Shown here piece after piece: positions 1-5,570 of a stretch of DNA of 5,832 nt. Below the pieces are notes generated by a model. It was not told where the DNA came from. It saw only the letters and a program-made list of their open reading frames with translations, and ran no database searches. This DNA comes from Giesbergeria sp. (GTDB lineage: Bacteria > Pseudomonadota > Gammaproteobacteria > Burkholderiales > Burkholderiaceae_C), in contig JAUYGP010000121.1 in assembly GCA_030690515.1 (NCBI GenBank), positions 1 to 5,832 of the forward strand. Direction: 5' to 3'. The position numbers and the translations under genes were made by a program. Within the stretch, counting starts at the first letter, position 1, and the number at the start of each line of letters is the position of its first letter.

Positions 1-193
1 CGAAACGCCCTACCGCAATGCTGCGCTGCTGCAGGCCCTGCTGCACTCACTGCAGCCGGGCACGCGCCTGGCCATCAGCAGCGGCATCACGCTGCCCGAA
101 GCGCACACGCGCAGCCAGCCGGTGCACACCTGGCGTCAGCATCCCGTGGCACCGGACAAGCACACGCCAGCGGTCTTTGCGATTGGTGCCTAA
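1..193 (+). CDS. RsmI-like SAM-dependent methyltransferase (tetrapyrrole methylase family), C-terminal fragment
   Basis: Open from the left edge (first full codon at base 2) to TAA at 191-193; 63 residues are visible. The fragment opens with ETPYRN. This matches the 'IETPYRN' segment of the betaproteobacterial tetrapyrrole-methylase proteins related to RsmI, the enzyme that 2'-O-methylates C1402 of 16S rRNA. It continues with a strand-like TRLAISSGITLP, then a KHTPAVFAIGA tail like the 'HKRPAIFLL' end of that family. The N-terminal SAM-binding glycine motifs lie outside the window, so substrate and activity cannot be judged. It converges on the ZIP gene, with 49 bases between the stop codons and no obvious hairpin terminator. 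Family assignment is from remembered motif similarity and is fairly good. The exact target (rRNA or other) is uncertain, because this subgroup is distinct from canonical E. coli RsmI. Confidence 0.7.
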   Translation, partial: ETPYRNAALLQALLHSLQPGTRLAISSGITLPEAHTRSQPVHTWRQHPVAPDKHTPAVFAIGA

Positions 194-242
194 ATGAAGG
201 TCATGTACTCCATCGCCCCGCAACGCCAAGAAGCCTTGCACA

Positions 243-1061
243 TCAGTGAGCGTGCGCGGCTCCGCTGACCAGCATCACCACGCCCATGCCCAGAAGCAAC
301 CAGACGATCTGTGCAACGGTCTGGCGGGCGCTCAAGCGCTTTTGCAGTTGCGGGATCAGGTCGGCCAGCGCCACATAGATAAAACTGCCGGATGCCACGG
401 CCAGAAAATACGGCAGGCTTTCCTGCAACTGGCCCACCAGAAAATAGCCCACCACGCCGCCCAGTGCGGTCACCGCGCCCGCCAATGACACCTTGACCAG
501 GGCAATACGCCGACTGGCGCTTGCCTGGCGTAGCACCACCAAATCGCCCATGTGGTGCGGCACCTCGTGCGCCAACACAGAAACCGCAGCAATCAAGCCC
601 AGGCGCATGTCGGCCAAAAAGGCGGATGCAATGAGCACGCCATCGCCAAAACAATGCACGCTGTCACCGGTCAGCACCGTCCAGCCGCCGGTGCGCGGAG
701 CGTCGCCATGGGCGTGGGCATGCCCATGATCGTGGTCGTCCGCGTGGCCATGGTCATGCACTGCATGGCTGTGCTCGTGTCCGTGGTGCCACAGTTCGGC
801 CTTGTCGAGCAGGAAGAAAAAGACAAGGCCCACCAGTAACGTGGCGAACAGGTCGTGCGCACCGGCCTGGCTCTCAAACGCCTCGGGAAGCAAGTGCATG
901 AAAGCCGTGGCCAGCAGGGCGCCGGCCGCCAGGCTCAACAAGTGCTGCTGCCCCACGCCACCTTCGCGGGAACCCAGGCCCGCCCGCATCAGCAAGGCAG
1001 CCACCCATACACTGCCAATGCCCGCCGCCAGGGTGGACAGAACAATTGCTACCAATAACAT
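243..1061 (-). CDS. ZIP-family divalent metal (zinc) permease with histidine-rich loop
   Basis: A 272-residue inner-membrane protein with about eight hydrophobic segments (roughly 2-26, 41-60, 70-87, 130-150, 154-178, 188-211, 217-236, 248-266), the standard ZIP topology. ZIP proteins carry Zn2+ and related metals into the cytoplasm. Signatures are HLLPEAF at 56-62 in TM2, HCFGDG at 136-141 in TM4, HEVPHHMGD at 165-173 in TM5 and ALADLIPQ at 231-238 in TM7. TM4 and TM5 carry the metal site. The HExPHxxGD form resembles the LIV-1/GufA type rather than ZupT, but the usual second Glu of TM5 is His170 here. The TM3-TM4 loop (92-118) has 13 His. The ATG at 1059-1061 is the only start that keeps TM1 whole. 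No good Shine-Dalgarno precedes it, and the first seven codons lie inside an intergenic repeat. Metal specificity is inferred from family only. Confidence 0.9.
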   Translation of the reverse strand: MLLVAIVLSTLAAGIGSVWVAALLMRAGLGSREGGVGQQHLLSLAAGALLATAFMHLLPEAFESQAGAHDLFATLLVGLVFFFLLDKAELWHHGHEHSHAVHDHGHADDHDHGHAHAHGDAPRTGGWTVLTGDSVHCFGDGVLIASAFLADMRLGLIAAVSVLAHEVPHHMGDLVVLRQASASRRIALVKVSLAGAVTALGGVVGYFLVGQLQESLPYFLAVASGSFIYVALADLIPQLQKRLSARQTVAQIVWLLLGMGVVMLVSGAAHAH

Positions 1062-1112
1062 AGCTAGAAGCGCTTTACTTATATGCCTTAAGGGCTGTTT
1101 TTATCAAAATTC
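1044..1112 (+). repeat. Comamonadaceae-type intergenic repeat, copy A (covers the ZIP start)
   Basis: An AT-richer stretch resembling, on the plus strand, the reverse complement of the repeat at 3264-3336. Shared blocks in the same order are TTGCTA, ATAGCT and a GCGCTTTAC/ACGCTTTAC core, followed by a more diverged GC-to-AGGG segment and a final TTTgAc/TTTaTc block. The layout (TTGCTA...ATAGCTnnnAgCGCTT...AAGsG...TTTGAtnAAA) fits a short palindromic intergenic repeat I recall as abundant in Acidovorax-like genomes. The pairwise match is seen here; genome-wide abundance is from memory. The left end enters the ZIP coding sequence and the right end carries its predicted -35 box. Confidence 0.6.
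1078..1107 (-). promoter_or_regulatory. Predicted sigma70 promoter for the ZIP gene
   Basis: On the minus strand TTGATA (1102-1107, 5/6 to TTGACA) is followed after 18 bases by TATAAG (1078-1083, 5/6 to TATAAT). The -10 box ends 16 bases before the ATG, so transcription would start only about ten bases upstream of the start codon. That would leave almost no leader and would explain the missing Shine-Dalgarno. Both boxes lie inside the repeat. I see no clear Zur-type palindrome overlapping them. This is a prediction by consensus and spacing alone. Confidence 0.5.
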
Positions 1113-1198
1113 ACAGAATGCGCCATCCGTCTGCCACCGGCAGCCTGCCCGGGAGTTGAAGCGGCTCACAAAACGCAGCGAAGCAGCCCTGGCCGGGC

Positions 1199-1239
1199 GT
1201 TTCGTCGCAGACAACACACACCGCACGACCCGACGAAAC
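1199..1239. repeat. 9-bp inverted repeat between the hydrolase and ZIP genes
   Basis: GTTTCGTCG (1199-1207) and CGACGAAAC (1231-1239) are perfect reverse complements separated by 23 bases. The structure lies 31-71 bases past the hydrolase stop on the minus strand. No T-tract follows in either direction, so it is a poor intrinsic terminator. It could be a 3' stabilising hairpin, part of a factor-dependent terminator or an operator upstream of the ZIP promoter. The rest of 1113-1270 shows only a 5-bp hairpin (1131-1143) and no gene. Confidence 0.4.
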
Positions 1240-1270
1240 AAGGGCAGCAAGGGAGTATTGTGATCCTCTC

Positions 1271-2167
1271 TCAGCCCACGCCGTTCGCCTTGAACCATGC
1301 CAGTGCCTGCGCCCAGCCGTCTTCAGCGGCGGCTTTGCGGTAGCTGGGACGGTAATCGGCATGAAAGGCGTGGGGCGCATCGGGATAGACCACGAACTCG
1401 GACGCCTTGGCAGCCACAGAACCTTGCGCCAGAGCGGCTTTCATCTTATCAATCGTGTCAAGGGGGATGCCGCCATCCTGCCCGCCATACAGTCCGCGCA
1501 CCGGGGCCTTGAGCTGGGCGGCAATGTCCACCGGGTGCCGGGGGGTGAGTGCGGTAGCACTGCCCACCAGACGGCCGTACCACGCGACGCCGGCCTTCAC
1601 CGGGCCGTGCGCGGCATAGAGCCAGGTGATGCGTCCGCCCCAACAAAACCCGGTAATGGCAGAGCGCGTGGGGTCGCCACCGTGTTGACCGGCCCAGGCC
1701 AGCGCGCCATCCAGGTCGGCCATCACCTGCGCATCCGGCACCTTGGCCACAAGTTCGGACATGAGCTTGGCCATCTCGCCATACTGGCTGGCATCGCCCT
1801 GGCGCGCGTACAGCTCAGGGGCAATGGCCAGATAGCCCGCTCGCGCCAGGCGGCGGCAGATGTCGGCAATGTATTCATGCACGCCAAAAATTTCCTGCAC
1901 CACCAGCACCACGGGCAAATGGGTCTTGCCTGCGGGCCCTGCCCGGTAGGCGGGCACCTGGAATCCGTCCACCGTGTAATGGATGCGCCCGGCATCCAGG
2001 CCGTCGGTCAGCGTGGCAACGGCCGTCTGCGCCATCAGCGGCGCGGCAGCAGCGGCATAACCCAGCCCCACGGCAGATTGCAGCACCGTGCGGCGGCGCG
2101 CGCCCGCTTCGGTGCTGCGGCCGGGCAGCAAAGCATTCACATCGGTGCAGATATCTTCAAGCGGCAT
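1271..2167 (-). CDS. Tat-exported dienelactone hydrolase family protein
   Basis: A 298-residue alpha/beta-hydrolase, longer than the ~235-residue cytosolic enzymes because of an N-terminal leader. RRRTVLQS (24-31) is followed by a hydrophobic Ala-rich stretch ending at APLMAQ (42-47), which suggests twin-arginine export to the periplasm. The catalytic layout of the family is present: Glu92 in VVQEIFG, nucleophile Cys175 in GFCWGG, Asp231 in GGQDGG and His266 in PDAPHAFH. The family type enzyme hydrolyses dienelactone to maleylacetate in chlorocatechol breakdown. Exported paralogues like this one have unknown substrates, and no catechol-pathway genes are nearby, so a general ester or lactone hydrolase is the safe call. 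The ATG at 2165-2167 has only a weak GAGA-type ribosome site, but no later start keeps the Tat motif. It is divergent from the SDR gene. Confidence 0.88.
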   Translation of the reverse strand: MPLEDICTDVNALLPGRSTEAGARRRTVLQSAVGLGYAAAAAPLMAQTAVATLTDGLDAGRIHYTVDGFQVPAYRAGPAGKTHLPVVLVVQEIFGVHEYIADICRRLARAGYLAIAPELYARQGDASQYGEMAKLMSELVAKVPDAQVMADLDGALAWAGQHGGDPTRSAITGFCWGGRITWLYAAHGPVKAGVAWYGRLVGSATALTPRHPVDIAAQLKAPVRGLYGGQDGGIPLDTIDKMKAALAQGSVAAKASEFVVYPDAPHAFHADYRPSYRKAAAEDGWAQALAWFKANGVG

Positions 2168-2351
2168 GGGGTTCTCGTAAAAAGGTGATCGGGCAACGGA
2201 AAGCGGGAACCAAGTCTAGGCGCTGCAGGTTTTTTGTGCTTAGCCGCTTGGCAAGCCCACGCACCGCCCCGGGCGGCCCGCCGCCCTGCCCGGCGCTTCA
2301 GCGCAAACCGTCGTATCGTTGACACCAACGCCGTCTTTATCAGACCCCACC
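2168..2351. other. Divergent intergenic region between hydrolase and SDR genes
   Basis: 184 bases that must hold the promoters for both divergent genes. I find no pair of boxes with good spacing in either direction. The plus strand has a perfect TTGACA at 2319-2324, but the bases 17 downstream are not -10-like. A GC-rich perfect 7-bp hairpin (2271-2286, 2-base loop) sits in the middle and could be structural or chance. No small gene is supported. Confidence 0.5.
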
Positions 2352-3242
2352 ATGCACGTTTTGCTCACTGGCTCCACCGGCTTCATTGGCCACACACTGC
2401 AAGCCGCCCTGGAGGCTGCAGGCCACACCGTGCACGGCGGCGCCTCGCCACGCAGCGCTGGCGCCCAACCCGGACTGGTGCCCATGGATTTTGCGCACGA
2501 CACCACGGTCGCCCCCTGGCTGCCCCGGCTGCAGGGCATTGACGCCGTGGTCAACGCCGTGGGCGTACTGCGCGACACCCGCGCACGCCCCATCGACGCG
2601 GTACACCGCGATACGCCCATCGCACTGTTCGACGCCTGCGCCCAGGCGGGGGTGCGGCGCGTGGTGCAGATTTCGGCCCTGGGCATTGAGGGCAGCAACA
2701 CGCGCTACGCCCAGACAAAAATAGCGGCCGAGGCGCATGTGCAGGCACTGGCAGCCCAGGGCCGCCTGCGCCCCGCCATCCTGCGGCCCAGCGTGGTGTA
2801 TGGCAAGGGTGGCGACAGCAGTGCGCTGTTCATGAACCTGGCACGCCTGCCCGTGGCGCTGTTCCCAGGCCCCGTGCTCGACGCACGGGTGCAGCCGGTG
2901 TCGGTACACGACCTGGCGGCAGCCGTGGTGGCCCTGCTCGGCGCGGCCGTCGAGCAGACCGGCGTGATCGACTGCACCGGGCCCGAGGCGCTCACCATGG
3001 GCGACTTGATTGCCAGCCTGCGCCAGCAGCTAGGCTCCAGCCCGGCCAAGGTGCTGCGCCTGCCACAGTGGCTGACACACATGAGCGCCCGCCTGGGCGA
3101 CGCCGTGCCCGCCTCGCCCTGGTGCAGTGAAACCCTGGCCATGCTGGGCAGCGACAACGTGGGCAACGCGGCCGTATTTGAACGCTTGCTGGGGCGGCCG
3201 GGCGTGCACTACAGCCAGCTGGTTGCCACCGCCTGGCGTTGA
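2352..3242 (+). CDS. Atypical SDR / NAD(P)-dependent epimerase-like protein (NDUFA9-like)
   Basis: A 296-residue Rossmann-fold protein. GSTGFIG at 7-13 is the dinucleotide-binding glycine motif of extended/atypical SDRs. NAVG (68-71) is the second nucleotide-contact strand, Ser108 sits in ISALG, and Y119-AQT-K123 fits the YxxxK catalytic pair. RPSVVYG (145-151) and the VQPVSVHDLAAAVV stretch (180-193) are typical of the NmrA/NDUFA9-like branch. Many relatives carry a C-terminal DoxX-like membrane domain; this one stops after the SDR part. The reaction and substrate are unknown. I chose the ATG at 2352 because the protein then begins MHVLLTGSTG, as the family does; the frame stays open upstream to a TTG at 2319 with no ribosome site. 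No clear Shine-Dalgarno precedes 2352 either. It converges on the flavodoxin gene. Confidence 0.85.
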   Translation: MHVLLTGSTGFIGHTLQAALEAAGHTVHGGASPRSAGAQPGLVPMDFAHDTTVAPWLPRLQGIDAVVNAVGVLRDTRARPIDAVHRDTPIALFDACAQAGVRRVVQISALGIEGSNTRYAQTKIAAEAHVQALAAQGRLRPAILRPSVVYGKGGDSSALFMNLARLPVALFPGPVLDARVQPVSVHDLAAAVVALLGAAVEQTGVIDCTGPEALTMGDLIASLRQQLGSSPAKVLRLPQWLTHMSARLGDAVPASPWCSETLAMLGSDNVGNAAVFERLLGRPGVHYSQLVATAWR

Positions 3243-3263
3243 TGGCAGGTAAGCACGCAACTT

Positions 3264-3336
3264 AAAAATACAAGTCAAATTGACCTCTATCGCTTACTGG
3301 TAAAGCGTTAGAAGCTATAAAACAAATAGCAAACTA
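3264..3336 (-). repeat. Comamonadaceae-type intergenic repeat, copy B (between converging genes)
   Basis: An AT-richer block filling most of the gap between the SDR and flavodoxin stops. Read on the minus strand it runs TTTGCTA...TATAGCT...ACGCTTTAC...GCGATAGAGG...TTTGAC, matching copy A (1044-1112) block by block. Its minus-strand start abuts or overlaps the TAG of the flavodoxin gene (3334-3336). Membership in a wider family is from memory; the match between the two copies is directly visible, though imperfect. Confidence 0.65.
3286..3312. terminator. Hairpin inside repeat B, possible bidirectional terminator
   Basis: Arms 3286-3295 and 3303-3312 pair at 9 of 10 positions around the 7-base loop ACTGGTA. 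It lies between two converging stop codons (3242 and 3334), where a shared terminator is expected. No run of T follows on either strand, so intrinsic termination would be weak; the terminator role is inferred from position. Confidence 0.4.
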
Positions 3337-3834
3337 AAACACCCCCAGCGCCAGCCCCGCCGCCAGGGCCTCGCCCAGCGCACGGCAGCGCTCCAGGTCT
3401 TCGCTGCTGATCTGCTTGGGCGCCAAAATCGCCTCGGTTGTTTGCGCGTGGGTACAGACGATGATCGGGTCCGCCACGGCCTTGAGCCGCCAACCCGTCG
3501 CAATGCGCGCAACCTGCCGCGCGGCGTTGCTTCCGTCACTGCCCGCACACACCAGGCTGGCGTAGGGGCGGCCGTTCACCCGGTCCAGCACCGGGTAGTA
3601 GCTGCGGTCAAAAAAATCCTTGAGTTGCCCACTGATGGCTGCCAGGTTTTCGGGCGTGGCAAACAGATAGCCGTCTGCGGCCAGCATGTCCTGGGGTCCG
3701 GCCTGTGCAGCGTGCAGCAAGTGCACCGCCACGCCGCCCTCCACTGCCGCCCCATCGCGCGCGGCCTCGGCCATCTGCCGCGTGCCGCCGGTGAGCGAGT
3801 GGTAAACGATGAGCAGCGTTTTGGGCGCAGCCAT
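3334..3834 (-). CDS. Flavodoxin-family FMN-binding protein
   Basis: A 166-residue single-domain flavodoxin fold. YHSLTGGTRQMA (11-22) is the phosphate-binding loop that holds FMN (S/T-x-T-G-x-T pattern, S13-L14-T15-G16-G17-T18). ATPENLAAISGQLKDFF (59-75) is the loop around the isoalloxazine ring seen in the NAD(P)H-oxidoreductase-like flavodoxin group. GSDGSNAARQ (98-107) is a later conserved loop. It probably carries electrons or reduces a small substrate with FMN; partner and substrate are not shown. It is last in a minus-strand operon: its ATG (3832-3834) is 9 bases past the upstream GST stop. No Shine-Dalgarno is visible in that gap, which suggests translational coupling. Repeat B starts at its stop codon. 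NADPH-dependent FMN reductase is an alternative label. Confidence 0.85.
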   Translation of the reverse strand: MAAPKTLLIVYHSLTGGTRQMAEAARDGAAVEGGVAVHLLHAAQAGPQDMLAADGYLFATPENLAAISGQLKDFFDRSYYPVLDRVNGRPYASLVCAGSDGSNAARQVARIATGWRLKAVADPIIVCTHAQTTEAILAPKQISSEDLERCRALGEALAAGLALGVF

Positions 3835-3843
3835 GGCAGCGCT

Positions 3844-4476
3844 TTACAGTGCCATCGACGGCCGCTCTGCCATGGCGGCGCGCCAGCGCAGCAGATCGGC
3901 GTGCTGCTCGCCCGGCTTGCGCTTGACGATGCGGGCGAAGTCCACCGCCACCACGGCGGTGATGTCGGCCACGCTCAAACGCTCCGTCGCCACAAACCCA
4001 CGGCCCGCCAAGCGTGCATTGAGCGCATCAAAGAACTGATCGACCCGCGCCAGACCACGCTCGGCCAATGCGGGAATTTGCGGATAGTTCACCGCCCCTG
4101 GCAGCGCGCGGTTGGCCATGGCGGGCGCGCTGTTACGCAGCGCTTCGGCAATGGCCAGCAGGCCCTCGAACTCCATGCGCCAGTTCCAGCTGGCCACCTC
4201 GGCCTTTTCCTCAGGTGTGGTGCCCAGCAGGGGCGGCTCGGGGTAGCGTGCCTCCAGATAGGCCGCAATGCCTGCGTTGTCGGTCAGCAGCAGGCCCTCA
4301 TCGGTACGTAGCGCGGGCACCGTGCACTGCGGGTTGATCTGTCGGTAAGCATCACCCAGTTGCTCGGCGGTGCGCAGATCGACCGCAATGGTGTCGTGTG
4401 GCACGCCTTTTTCAGCGAGGAAGATGCGCGCCCTGCGCGGGCTGGGCGCCGAGGCGCAGTCATACAAGGTAATCAT
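3844..4476 (-). CDS. Glutathione S-transferase family protein
   Basis: A 210-residue cytosolic GST with a thioredoxin-like N-domain (about 1-80) and an all-helical C-domain (about 88-205). MITLYDCASAPSPRRARIFLAEKG is the beta1-alpha1 region; C7, S9 or S12 could activate the thiol. TVPAL (52-56) holds the cis-Pro54 that contacts the glutathione backbone. LTDNAGIAAYLE (64-75) replaces the usual E-S-x-A-I with D66-N67. SVADITAV (168-175) is the N-capping box of the C-domain. Substrate is unknown. The frame stays open to 4581, but I start at the ATG 4474-4476. AAGGA lies six bases upstream, family members begin MITLYDC, and the longer form would run deep into yghU. Middle gene of the operon: 10 bases after yghU, 9 before the flavodoxin gene. 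Confidence 0.9.
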   Translation of the reverse strand: MITLYDCASAPSPRRARIFLAEKGVPHDTIAVDLRTAEQLGDAYRQINPQCTVPALRTDEGLLLTDNAGIAAYLEARYPEPPLLGTTPEEKAEVASWNWRMEFEGLLAIAEALRNSAPAMANRALPGAVNYPQIPALAERGLARVDQFFDALNARLAGRGFVATERLSVADITAVVAVDFARIVKRKPGEQHADLLRWRAAMAERPSMAL

Positions 4477-4483
4477 GGGGGTG

Positions 4484-4488
4484 TCCTT
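4484..4488 (-). promoter_or_regulatory. Shine-Dalgarno of the GST gene, overlapping the yghU stop
   Basis: On the minus strand TAAGGA combines the yghU TAA (4487-4489) with AAGGA (4484-4488), six bases before the GST ATG. It decides the GST start and implies coupled translation of the two genes. Confidence 0.75.
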
Positions 4489-5365
4489 AAGTGGATGAGG
4501 CCAACTTGTCTTGCGTCTTGGTATCAAAGTCGCTGGCATCATGGCGCTCGTGCAGCTGGCTGGCGGGGTCGCCAAACACACGGTTCACCTTGCGGCCGCG
4601 CTGCACTGCCGGGCGCTGGGCGATCTTTTCGGCCCAGCGCACGACATGCGTGTATTCGTGCACCTGCAAAAACTCGCCCGCCTCGTACAACTGGCCCCGG
4701 GCCAGCGCCCCATACCAGGGCCAGATCGCCATGTCGGCAATGGTGTAGTCGCTGCCGGCGATGAACTCGTGCTCTGCCAGGCGCTTGTTCAGCACATCCA
4801 TCTGGCGCTTGACCTCCATGGCAAAGCGATCAATGGGGTATTCAAACTTTTCTGGCGCGTAGGCATAGAAATGCCCGAAGCCGCCGCCCAAAAACGGCCC
4901 GCTGCCCATTTGCCAGAACAGCCACGACAGGCACTCGGCGCGCGCCGCACCACTGGCAGGAACAAAGGCGCCAAATTTCTCCGCCAGGTACAGCAGGATG
5001 GCGCCAGACTCGAACACGCGCACGGGGTGGGCTGCGTCGCTGCGGTCCAGCAGCGCCGGAATCTTGGAATTGGGATTCACCGCCACAAAGCCGCTGCCAA
5101 ATTGCGCGCCCTCCTGGATATTGATGAGCCAGGCGTCATATTCAGCGCCGCTGTGCCCCAGCGCCAGCAGTTCCTCGAGCATGACGGTCACCTTGACGCC
5201 GTTGGGTGTACCCAGGGAATACAGCTGCAGTGGGTGCTTTCCGACCGGCAGGGCTTTCTCGTGCGTGGCGCCGGAGATAGGCCGGTTGATGCTGGCGAAC
5301 TTGCCGCCATTTTCCTTGTTCCATTGCCAGATGGCAGGCGGGGTGTAGGGGGTTGAATCGGTCAT
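4487..5365 (-). CDS. yghU: YghU-type glutathione S-transferase / disulfide-bond reductase
   Basis: A 292-residue orthologue of E. coli YghU (about 288 residues), near-identical to it in long blocks: INRPISG (26-32), THEKALPVGKHPLQLYSLGTPNG (34-56), NPNSKIPAL (97-105), VFESGAILLYLAEKFG (117-132), PFLGGGFGHFY (157-167) and LHERHDASDF (271-280). YghU and its relative YfcG bind glutathione and have disulfide-bond reductase activity without a catalytic cysteine. In keeping with that, Cys145 is the only cysteine I see. T53-P54-N55 is the glutathione-activating loop and Pro103 the cis-proline. The thioredoxin-like domain spans about 45-133 and the helical domain about 140-265. The ATG (5363-5365) has GAGGAG eight bases upstream. 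First gene of the operon with a second GST and a flavodoxin. Confidence 0.95.
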   Translation of the reverse strand: MTDSTPYTPPAIWQWNKENGGKFASINRPISGATHEKALPVGKHPLQLYSLGTPNGVKVTVMLEELLALGHSGAEYDAWLINIQEGAQFGSGFVAVNPNSKIPALLDRSDAAHPVRVFESGAILLYLAEKFGAFVPASGAARAECLSWLFWQMGSGPFLGGGFGHFYAYAPEKFEYPIDRFAMEVKRQMDVLNKRLAEHEFIAGSDYTIADMAIWPWYGALARGQLYEAGEFLQVHEYTHVVRWAEKIAQRPAVQRGRKVNRVFGDPASQLHERHDASDFDTKTQDKLASST

Positions 5366-5373
5366 GCGTCAGG

Positions 5374-5379
5374 CTCCTC
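5374..5379 (-). promoter_or_regulatory. Strong ribosome binding site of yghU
   Basis: GAGGAG on the minus strand, eight bases from the ATG, fixes the start. It touches the 9-mer tandem repeat that lies just upstream in the leader. Confidence 0.75.
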
Positions 5380-5405
5380 AGACAGGTCAGACAGGTCAGA
5401 CAGGC
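5379..5405. repeat. Three tandem copies of a 9-mer in the yghU leader
   Basis: CAGACAGGT, CAGACAGGT, CAGACAGGC in direct succession; only the last base differs. They sit immediately upstream of the yghU Shine-Dalgarno. Possible roles are a slippage-prone tract that changes leader length, or repeated sites for a protein or small RNA; neither is shown. Confidence 0.85.
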
Positions 5406-5570
5406 GGTGCAGCAAGGCCACGCCAAAAAATGAGTGTAGCGACGCAGGCCCGGTTCTGCTGTCATGTTCTCGACGCCAACCTTTGAAACACCACAACGGC
5501 CCAGCTGTGTTGTGGCGTGGGGCACATGCATACGTACACACCCGCCAAACGGCCGATTGCGGTGGTCTAG
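5406..5570. other. Upstream region of the yghU operon, no gene
   Basis: This stretch should hold the yghU promoter. A TACACT on the minus strand (5433-5438) is a possible -10 box but has no -35 at proper spacing. A 7-bp perfect inverted repeat (CCACAAC 5491-5497, GTTGTGG 5509-5515, 11-base loop) could be an operator or hairpin. Nothing coding is supported, although frames remain open by chance in this GC-rich DNA. Confidence 0.45.

Noticed and set aside
194..268. A 24-codon plus-strand frame starting one base pair after the methyltransferase stop
   Set aside because: No ribosome site of its own, no recognisable sequence, and its end overlaps the ZIP gene on the other strand.
1361..2188. A 275-codon plus-strand open frame opposite the hydrolase gene
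   Set aside because: It is antisense to a protein with complete catalytic residues; the composition is typical of GC-rich antisense frames.
2271..2286. GC-rich 7-bp hairpin in the divergent intergenic region as a terminator
   Set aside because: It lies between two gene starts rather than after a gene, has a 2-base loop, and no T-run follows; it may be chance in GC-rich DNA.
2319..2324. Perfect TTGACA upstream of the SDR gene as a -35 box
   Set aside because: The bases 16-18 downstream (around 2341-2347) are not -10-like, and the nearest weak candidate (TATCAG at 2338) is only 13 bases away.
3442..4311. A 289-codon plus-strand open frame opposite the flavodoxin and GST genes
   Set aside because: It runs across two well-supported minus-strand genes, and its translation shows no fold or motif.
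4511..5356. A 281-codon plus-strand open frame opposite yghU
   Set aside because: It mirrors yghU almost base for base. The minus-strand product is an unmistakable YghU orthologue, and the plus-strand translation is low-complexity His/Gln/Ala with no known motif; it is a codon-bias shadow.
5379..5405. The tandem 9-mers as a CRISPR array or origin iterons
   Set aside because: The units are directly adjacent without spacers, only three in number, and lie in a gene leader with no cas or replication gene near.
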